DNA of 50,422 nt, taken from contig CAJYQM010000322.1 of assembly GCA_913777025.1 (NCBI GenBank), positions 1 through 50,422 on the forward strand, written 5' to 3'. Made by a program: the position numbers and the translations under genes. This stretch comes from an uncultured Massilia sp. (GTDB taxonomy: Bacteria; Pseudomonadota; Gammaproteobacteria; Burkholderiales; Burkholderiaceae_D). Of the stretch, positions 37,647 through 44,789 are shown piece after piece (position 1 is the stretch's first letter; the number at the start of each line of letters is the position of its first letter). The notes beneath the pieces were generated by a model, which was not told where the DNA came from, ran no database searches, and saw only the letters and a program-made list of their open reading frames with translations.

Positions 37647-38452
37647 CCGAGATGAAGACGACTGTCGCAGCAGTACAAATGATCTCCACCCCCGTGGTCG
37701 AGGAAAACCTGGCCACCGCCGGCCGCCTGCTGGCGCAGGCCGCGGCCACCGGTGCAACACTGGTGACCCTGCCCGAATACTGGCCGATCATGGGCCGCTC
37801 GGACACCGACAAGGTGAACCATGCCGAGCAGCCGGGCAGCGGCCCGATCCAGGACTTCCTGGCGGCGCAGGCGCGCGCCCACGGCATCTGGCTGATCGGC
37901 GGCACCTTGCCCCTGGTGTCGAACGACGCCGGCAAGGTGCTCAACACGACCCTGGTGTACGACCCGGAAGGCCGGCCGGCCGGCCGCTACGACAAGATCC
38001 ACCTGTTCGGTTTCAACAAGGGCAGCGAATCCTATGACGAGGCGCGCACCATCGTGCCCGGCGCGACGGTCGGTGCGTTCGAGGCGCCCTTCGGCCGGGT
38101 CGGGATGTCGATCTGCTACGACCTGCGCTTCCCGGAACTGTTCCGCGCGATGGGCGAATGCGCGCTGATCGTGGTGCCGGCCGCCTTTACCCACACCACC
38201 GGCAAGGCGCACTGGGAAGTGCTGCTGCGTGCCCGCGCCATCGAGAACCAGTGCTACGTGCTGGCCTCGGCCCAGGGCGGCCTGCACCCGAACGGCCGCC
38301 GCACCTTCGGCCACAGCATGCTGGTCGACCCCTGGGGCGAGGTCAAGGACGTGCTGGCGGAAGGCGAGGGCGTGGTCAGCGGCGAGATCGACCCGGCCTT
38401 CCTGGCCCAGGTGCGCGAGAACTTGCCAGCCTTGAAACACCGGAAAATGTAG
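37643..38452 (+). CDS. Nitrilase-superfamily amidase (Nit1/YbeM-like)
   Basis: A 269-residue carbon-nitrogen hydrolase. The catalytic triad is visible: Glu45 (LPEYWP), Lys118 (YDKIHLF) and Cys158 (SICYDLRFPELF). A second Glu, in the AHWEVLLRARAIENQ segment, is typical of the superfamily. Sequence and length fit the Nit1/YbeM branch, which hydrolyses deaminated glutathione as metabolite repair; omega-amidase activity is an alternative. ATG 37643 overlaps the yhdP stop by four bases and has GGGAAG seven bases upstream, so translation is probably coupled. The longer frame from 37556 lies inside yhdP and is rejected. The TAG stop is inside a REP-like palindrome (38449-38560), placing the repeat immediately at the 3' end. 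Confidence 0.92.
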   Translation: MTEMKTTVAAVQMISTPVVEENLATAGRLLAQAAATGATLVTLPEYWPIMGRSDTDKVNHAEQPGSGPIQDFLAAQARAHGIWLIGGTLPLVSNDAGKVLNTTLVYDPEGRPAGRYDKIHLFGFNKGSESYDEARTIVPGATVGAFEAPFGRVGMSICYDLRFPELFRAMGECALIVVPAAFTHTTGKAHWEVLLRARAIENQCYVLASAQGGLHPNGRRTFGHSMLVDPWGEVKDVLAEGEGVVSGEIDPAFLAQVRENLPALKHRKM

Positions 38453-38560
38453 GGTGGACGGCTTCGCCGTCCACGCGGTGATTGTTGGCGGCTCCGCTAT
38501 CGTGCACCTGATAGGAACCTATATCTATCACCGCGTGGACGGCACAGCCGTCCACCCTAC
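38449..38560. repeat. REP-like inverted doublet (BIME-type)
   Basis: Two 34-base arms (38449-38482 and 38527-38560) are inverted copies of each other, matching at 32 of 34 positions and separated by 44 bases. Each arm is itself palindromic: GTGGACGGC and GCCGTCCAC form a 9-bp stem with a three-base loop (TTC in the left arm, ACA in the right; the only differences). The whole could fold as two small hairpins or one long one. It begins at the nitrilase stop (TAG 38450-38452) and ends 102 bases before tldD. REP/BIME elements are usually mobilised by RAYT transposases; none is in the window. Confidence 0.85.
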
Positions 38561-38662
38561 CTGTTGCGTAACGGTATTCATAAAGTAAGACGTACGCCAC
38601 GTCCGGTAGGAACGAATCGGATATGGCACAATGCCCTATCCTTACCAGAAAGACCGACGCAC

Positions 38663-40123
<1,461 letters not shown>

Positions 40124-40146
40124 CCGGCCCGGTTTCATCGCAAAAC

Positions 40147-40174
40147 ATGCCCGCATTGCTGCGGGCATTTTTTT
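40147..40174 (+). terminator. Intrinsic terminator of tldD
   Basis: ATGCCCGCA (40147-40155) pairs with TGCGGGCAT (40160-40168) around a TTGC loop, followed by six Ts. It lies between convergent tldD and receptor G and may weakly serve both. Confidence 0.85.
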
Positions 40175-40202
40175 GCCTGCTTTTTTCCCGGTCGGCACAC
40201 GC

Positions 40203-43088
40203 TCACTCGAAGGTATAGCGCGCCCCCACCGTGAAATACCTGCCGCGCGCGCCTTCGTAATCCAGCGGGTTGTACGCCTGCGCCCCATAGGTCAGCGGAT
40301 CGAGCGGTGCCACCTTGTCGAACAGGTTCTGGATCGATCCGAACACTTCCCATTTCGGCAGCGGCTTCCAGCGCGCCACCAGGTCGAAGGTGGTGAAGGA
40401 AGCCAGTTCGCAATCGGTCGGTGCGTCGGCGCCGTTGGCATAGTGGCTGGCGCAGCCGTCCGGATCGTTCTTGAACAGGACGTTGTCGAGCTTGCCGCGG
40501 AAGTTCACATTGAGCGACACGCGCCAATCGTTGCGGTCCCAGCCGAGGCGCAGGTTGGCCTTGTTGTCGGGCGTGCCCGTGCAATTGGTGATGTCGCAGT
40601 TGCCATGGGTGCCGGAAAAGTCGCGTGAGGTGCCGTCGCGCTCGGTACGGGTCCACTCGAAGAAATGCGTGTACTTGGCGTCGAGACTCAGGTTGCCCCA
40701 GGCGTCTGGCAGACGATACTGGTAGCGCCCGTCGACGTCGAGACCGCGCACCTTGGTCTGGGCCGAATTGACGTAGCGCGACAGCACGGCCAGCAGGGCA
40801 CCGGGGTCACCCGGGATGCCGCTGTTGCTGGCGGGATCGCGCACCACGCTGCCGGCGGCGATGGCGGCATCGGTCTGGTCCTGGTTGATCTCGTTCTTGC
40901 GTTTGATGGTCCAGTAATCGACCGAGATGCTGGCGCGCGGGATCGGATCCCAGATCACGCCCACGTTGTAGCTGCGCGAACGCTCGGGCGACAGGGCCGG
41001 GTTCGGCGAGGTGATCACGGCGACCGACGCGGCATCGCAGGTGCCCGGCACGCCCAGCGCGCAGCGTACCGGGTCGGCGGCGGTGGAGTAGGCCGCCAGG
41101 CCGCCGACGCCGTTCTCGGCCGGGCTGGGGGCGCGGAAGCCGCGGGCGAAGGTGCCGCGCAGCGCGAATTCCCGGACAGGCGTCCATTTCAGGCCGGCCT
41201 TCGGGGTAAATGAACTGTTGACGTCGGTGAAATAGTCCCAGCGCATTGCCGCCGAGGCTTCCAGGTTGAAGGGCAGCGGCGCCAGCCCCTCGCCGTACAG
41301 CGCGAACACATTGCGCCCGCCCGTATAGGCCGAGTAACCCAGGCCGATGATGTTGCCGCGTTCGGTGCCGCTGGTCGGCCGCAACTCGGTGTATTCGCGG
41401 CGCCACTCGGCGCCGACTGCCAGGCCCAGCGGCGCGGTCAGGTAGGGAATGCCTTCGAATTCGCGCGTGGCCTTGACATCGCCCTGGATGACCTTGCTAT
41501 TGGCGCGGTTGCCGATGGTGGGCGACAGGGCGGCGTACAGGGCCGGCGAATTCAGCGGCGCATTCTCGGCGATGCGCCAGAAGGTGCCGGGTGGCAGCGC
41601 CGCGTAGGCCGGGTTGGCCAGTGCGGCCGCGACGTTGGCCGGGCTAGGGTCGAGCAGGGCGAAGGCGACGTCGCGCTGCAGGTAGCCGTTCTGGACGTTG
41701 TTGACGTGGTTGTGCGAGAACAGGATGGCCGAATCCCAGTCCCAGCCGAAATGGGTGCCCTTGGCGCCGCCGACCCAGCGCAGGAAGTTGGAGCCGATGT
41801 TCGATACCCGCGGGCCGACGTCGGCCGCGATGTAGCGCAGGCGCGCAGGGCTGCCGAAGTAGGGATTGTCCGGATGCCCGGCGCCGAACTGCACGGTGGC
41901 ATTGTTGACCGGTCCGCCGGGGTAGCCGACCGAGCCGTTGATGCCCGACGGCGTGGTCGCGGAATCGGTCTGGCTGGTGTAGTAGTTGAATTCGCTGTAG
42001 ACCTGCAGGTTCGGCGTTGCCTGCCAGGTGCCGCGTGCAAAGAAGCTGAGGTTTTCCTGCTTCGGCTCGATCTGGTTGTACTGCAGGGTCGAGTCGATCA
42101 GGCAGCCGCCGCCGGGGTCGCCCTGCGGGTGGCTGGTGAAGTTGGAGCAGGCGGCGCCGGGGAAGGTGCGGGTGAAGCCGGGCCCGGCCAGGTTGCCGCG
42201 GTTGTAGTAGTTGGCCGGGTCGGCCGGGTTGCGCACGTTGCCGTTGATGGCGCTGCCGGCCCCGCCGCTGCCCGGGATGATGGCGCCGGTGCCGCCCAGG
42301 TTCTCGTTGGCCGAGTAGCCCCAGGGCCGCAGGTCGATGCGGCCGATCCAGTCGCGATCGGCGCGGTCGCGGTACCAGATCTCGTCGAACTTCTTGTATT
42401 CGACGCTGAACAGGAGGTTGTAGCGGTCGCTGTCGAGGCTGCCGACACCCTTGGTGAAGGCGAGGTTGGTGCGCTTGCCGTCCCACTCGTCGCCGACGCC
42501 GCGCGAGAAGCGGAAGGTGTTGCCCTGGTAATCGCGGCGCAGGATGACGTTGACCACGCCGGCAATCGCATCGGAACCGTAGATGGCCGAGGCGCCGTCC
42601 TTCAGCACCTCGATGCGGTCGACGGCGCCGGTCGGTATCACGTTCAGGTCGGAGAACTGCTTCTGGCCGTCGTCGGCCAGGCCGTAGGGCGCCATGCGGC
42701 GGCCGTTCAGCAGCACCAGCGTGGAGGACGCGCCCAGGCCGCGCAGCGAGATGCCGGAGGCGCCGGCGGCGAAGCCGTTGCCGAAGGTGGTCGGCACCGA
42801 ACCCTGGTTGTCGACCGCCAGCGTCTGCAGGAGCTCGGCGACGGTATTCTTGCCGGATTTTTCGATGTCGGCGCGGTTGACCGTGATGACGGAGGACGCG
42901 GTTTCGGCTTCCGAGCGGCGGATGTTCGAACCGGTGATCTCCACGCGCGCGACGGGCTTGGGCGCCGCTTCCTGGGCTTGTACCGGCGCCGGCAGCGCCA
43001 GCACCAGCATGCCGACGGCGCCACCGCCCGCGAACAGGCGCCGTATCGACCGGCAGATCGGTGTTTGGGTCAGCGGTGTTTCAGTCAT
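40203..43088 (-). CDS. TonB-dependent outer-membrane receptor G
   Basis: A 961-residue receptor. The signal peptide is long and ends near residue 38 (PAPVQA/QEA), then RVEITGSNIRRSEAETASSV. The plug has FGNGFAAGASGISLRGLGASSTLVLLNGRRMAPYG and [27 protein letters not shown]; the barrel has GTFARGFRAPSPAEN. Near the C-terminus it carries the loop motif GTHGNCDITNC and GCASHYANGADAPTDC, shared with receptor H, then GSIQNLFDKVAPLDPLTYG. It ends RYTFE: a Glu after the usual terminal Phe. The frame extends to 43532, but ATG 43088 has GGAG seven bases upstream and a proper signal peptide. It lies between tldD and aroG, genes often adjacent in relatives, so it may be an insertion. Substrate unknown. 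Confidence 0.92.
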   Translation of the reverse strand: MTETPLTQTPICRSIRRLFAGGGAVGMLVLALPAPVQAQEAAPKPVARVEITGSNIRRSEAETASSVITVNRADIEKSGKNTVAELLQTLAVDNQGSVPTTFGNGFAAGASGISLRGLGASSTLVLLNGRRMAPYGLADDGQKQFSDLNVIPTGAVDRIEVLKDGASAIYGSDAIAGVVNVILRRDYQGNTFRFSRGVGDEWDGKRTNLAFTKGVGSLDSDRYNLLFSVEYKKFDEIWYRDRADRDWIGRIDLRPWGYSANENLGGTGAIIPGSGGAGSAINGNVRNPADPANYYNRGNLAGPGFTRTFPGAACSNFTSHPQGDPGGGCLIDSTLQYNQIEPKQENLSFFARGTWQATPNLQVYSEFNYYTSQTDSATTPSGINGSVGYPGGPVNNATVQFGAGHPDNPYFGSPARLRYIAADVGPRVSNIGSNFLRWVGGAKGTHFGWDWDSAILFSHNHVNNVQNGYLQRDVAFALLDPSPANVAAALANPAYAALPPGTFWRIAENAPLNSPALYAALSPTIGNRANSKVIQGDVKATREFEGIPYLTAPLGLAVGAEWRREYTELRPTSGTERGNIIGLGYSAYTGGRNVFALYGEGLAPLPFNLEASAAMRWDYFTDVNSSFTPKAGLKWTPVREFALRGTFARGFRAPSPAENGVGGLAAYSTAADPVRCALGVPGTCDAASVAVITSPNPALSPERSRSYNVGVIWDPIPRASISVDYWTIKRKNEINQDQTDAAIAAGSVVRDPASNSGIPGDPGALLAVLSRYVNSAQTKVRGLDVDGRYQYRLPDAWGNLSLDAKYTHFFEWTRTERDGTSRDFSGTHGNCDITNCTGTPDNKANLRLGWDRNDWRVSLNVNFRGKLDNVLFKNDPDGCASHYANGADAPTDCELASFTTFDLVARWKPLPKWEVFGSIQNLFDKVAPLDPLTYGAQAYNPLDYEGARGRYFTVGARYTFE

Positions 43089-43322
43089 GTCTGGACTCCA
43101 TGTGCAATAAAGGAAGAACCCGCAACCGCTGCCAGCGCGGGCCAACGGTGCGCGAGCCGGGCGGGGCTTGTTGCGACTTTTGCATTGGAGCCAAAGCTGG
43201 GAGTGACATCGCTCAAGTGTGTCCGGCACAGCCGGATCGGGTGTCGGCTTCATGCAACCGATCGTCTTGTATAGGCGAGTCGACGCGACGGACAACGGGC
43301 AGGCGATGCGCGGACAAAGCGC

Positions 43323-43352
43323 TTGCCAAGGCTGACATATTGTTGTTATAGT
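43323..43352 (+). promoter_or_regulatory. Extended -10 promoter of the aroG leader
   Basis: TTGCCA (43323-43328) and TATAGT (43347-43352) are 18 bases apart, with TGT directly before the -10 forming an extended -10. Transcription would start near 43359, leaving about 18 bases before the leader ATG at 43377. The position fits the attenuator described downstream. Confidence 0.6.
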
Positions 43353-43376
43353 CGTTCGGACATTTCGGACGAGACC

Positions 43377-43445
43377 ATGCGCCACACCGCCTTCTTTACC
43401 TTTTATTTTTGGTTTAGCCATTCCAGCCCAACGGCGGTGGAGTAG
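43377..43445 (+). CDS. Aromatic-rich leader peptide of aroG (attenuation)
   Basis: A 22-codon ORF starting at ATG 43377 and ending at TAG 43443. Codons 6-13 encode FFTFYFWF, that is seven aromatic residues (five Phe, one Tyr, one Trp) in eight. It ends SSPTAVE. This is the composition expected of a leader whose translation senses charged aromatic tRNAs, as in the E. coli pheA and pheST leader peptides. A weak GGACGAG precedes the ATG. The ORF lies between an extended -10 promoter and an intrinsic terminator upstream of aroG, which makes the first enzyme of aromatic synthesis. Its product would have no function of its own. The sequence arrangement is seen; regulation is inferred from the known mechanism. 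Confidence 0.8.
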   Translation: MRHTAFFTFYFWFSHSSPTAVE

Positions 43446-43517
43446 CGGCAGGTTCACGCGACAGCAGAACGAAGTCCGACACAGATTCCAGAAAAACCGC
43501 CAGCGATGGCGGTTTTT
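43385..43517 (+). promoter_or_regulatory. Transcription attenuator (1:2, 2:3, 3:4 pairings) of aroG
   Basis: Region 1 CACCGCC (43385-43391, leader codons 3-5) can pair with region 2 GGCGGTG (43433-43439). Region 2 GGCGGT (43433-43438) can instead pair with region 3 ACCGCC (43496-43501), which is the 5' arm of the terminator. Region 3 pairs with region 4 (43507-43517) as the terminator. A ribosome stalled on the aromatic codons (43392-43415) would cover or closely follow region 1, freeing 2 to pair with 3 and allowing read-through. A ribosome at the stop codon (43443) would cover region 2, allowing termination. The pairings are read directly; function is inferred. Confidence 0.72.
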
Positions 43518-43521
43518 TTTT
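43492..43521 (+). terminator. Attenuator terminator upstream of aroG
   Basis: An 11-bp stem pairs AAAAACCGCCA (43492-43502) with TGGCGGTTTTT (43507-43517) around a GCGA (GNRA) loop, with nine Ts in all. It sits 38 bases before the aroG ATG and after the leader ORF. No other plus-strand gene upstream needs it, since receptor G is on the minus strand and starts 400 bases away. Confidence 0.9.
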
Positions 43522-43559
43522 GCTCCCGGCACCCCATATTTTCAGAACGGAGAACAGCA

Positions 43560-44621
43560 ATGCCCCGCACCGACGACTTACGCATCCGCGAAATGAAGGA
43601 ACTGACCCCGCCCGCGCACCTGATCCGTGAGTTCCCGGTGACCCCGGCGGCGGAGCAGACGGCGTCGCAGGCGCGGATCGCGCTGCACCGCATCCTGCAC
43701 GGCCAGGACGACCGCCTGATGGTGGTGATCGGCCCGTGCTCGATCCACGATCCGCAGGCCGCGCTGGAGTACGCGCGCCGCCTGGCCGAACAGCGCGAGC
43801 GCTTCAAGGGCGAACTCGAGGTCGTGATGCGGGTCTACTTCGAAAAGCCGCGCACCACGGTCGGCTGGAAGGGGCTGATCAACGACCCGTACATGGACAA
43901 CAGCTTCCGCATCAACGACGGCCTGCGCATGGCGCGCGAACTGCTGCGCGACATCAACGAGCTGGGCTTGCCGGCCGGTACGGAGTTCCTCGACGTGATC
44001 AGCCCGCAGTACATCGCCGACCTGATCAGCTGGGGCGCGATCGGCGCGAGGACAACGGAATCCCAGGTGCACCGCGAGCTGGCCTCGGGGCTGTCCTGCC
44101 CGGTCGGCTTCAAGAACGGTACGGACGGCAACATCAAGATCGCGGCCGACGCCATCAAGGCGGCGTCCCAGGCGCACCACTTCCTGTCGGTGACCAAGGG
44201 CGGCCACTCGGCCATCGTGTCGACCGCCGGCAACGAGGATTGCCACATCATCCTGCGCGGCGGCAAGACCCCGAATTACGACGCCGCCAGCGTCGACGAG
44301 GCTTGCCGCGCCCTGGCCGCGAACGGCCTGGCCAGCCGCCTGATGATCGACGCCTCGCATGCGAACAGCAGCAAGAACCCGCAGAACCAGGTGCCGGTGT
44401 GCGCCGACATCGCCGGCCAGGTGGCCGGCGGCGAGGACCGCATCGTCGGGGTGATGGTCGAGTCGCACCTGGTGGGCGGGCGCCAGGACCTGGTGCCGGG
44501 CAAGGAACTGACCTACGGCCAGTCGGTCACCGACGGCTGCATCGACTGGGAAACCAGCCTGGGCGTGCTGGAAGGCCTGGCGGCGGCCGTGCGCCAGCGC
44601 CGCCTGCGCGAGGACGCATAA
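43560..44621 (+). CDS. aroG: 3-deoxy-7-phosphoheptulonate (DAHP) synthase, AroG type
   Basis: A 353-residue class I DAHP synthase, which condenses phosphoenolpyruvate and erythrose 4-phosphate at the entry to the shikimate pathway. Visible motifs are the metal-binding Cys60 in VVIGPCSIHDPQAALEYA, PRTTVGWKGLINDP, SWGAIGARTTESQVHRELASGLSCPVGFKNGT, and DASHANSSKNP. Length matches the E. coli AroF/G/H group, which are feedback-inhibited by single aromatic amino acids; which one acts here cannot be told. The ATG at 43560 has GGAGA seven bases upstream; the upstream extension to 43506 would lie in the terminator. Expression is probably controlled by the leader peptide attenuator at 43323-43521. It is flanked by the paralogous receptors G and H, both on the other strand. 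Confidence 0.96.
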   Translation: MPRTDDLRIREMKELTPPAHLIREFPVTPAAEQTASQARIALHRILHGQDDRLMVVIGPCSIHDPQAALEYARRLAEQRERFKGELEVVMRVYFEKPRTTVGWKGLINDPYMDNSFRINDGLRMARELLRDINELGLPAGTEFLDVISPQYIADLISWGAIGARTTESQVHRELASGLSCPVGFKNGTDGNIKIAADAIKAASQAHHFLSVTKGGHSAIVSTAGNEDCHIILRGGKTPNYDAASVDEACRALAANGLASRLMIDASHANSSKNPQNQVPVCADIAGQVAGGEDRIVGVMVESHLVGGRQDLVPGKELTYGQSVTDGCIDWETSLGVLEGLAAAVRQRRLREDA

Positions 44622-44734
44622 GAAAAGCCGCCGGCACTGCTGCTGGCGGCCTTCGCTTCATGCCGCAATCGCCAGAAGCGGCAGGTCAGGTCGGCATACA
44701 CGGCTGAGGCCTCGAGTTTTCCCCTCTCGGACAT

Positions 44735-44762
44735 AAAAAAGGCGGTGATCGCTCACCGCCTT
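44735..44762 (-). terminator. Intrinsic terminator of receptor H
   Basis: On the minus strand the stem AAGGCGGTGA (44753-44762 complement) with TCACCGCCTT (44739-44748 complement), loop of four bases, is followed by six Ts. It lies 28 bases after the receptor H stop. A weaker stem after aroG (GCCGCC 44627-44632 with GGCGGC 44645-44650) may end the aroG transcript. Confidence 0.85.
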
Positions 44763-44789
44763 CCGGTCATGCCAGGAGTGGATCAGGCA

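Noticed and set aside
33411-37760. 1449-residue open frame antisense to yhdP, as long as yhdP itself
   Set aside because: The sense strand gives a recognisable, full-length YhdP with a membrane anchor. The antisense frame is low-complexity (Arg, Gln, Val, Gly) and overlaps two real genes.
38449-38560. Inverted arms considered as a CRISPR or attachment site
   Set aside because: There are only two copies, in inverted rather than direct orientation, each internally palindromic; this fits a REP doublet. No cas gene or integrase is present.
41706-43274. 522-residue plus-strand frame antisense to receptor G
   Set aside because: Val/Gly/Ala/Arg-rich shadow. The minus-strand receptor is complete and well supported.
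43492-43521. Hairpin upstream of aroG considered as a terminator of an upstream gene
   Set aside because: The nearest upstream gene, receptor G, is on the minus strand and points away. The only plus-strand ORF before it is the aromatic leader, which fits attenuation instead.
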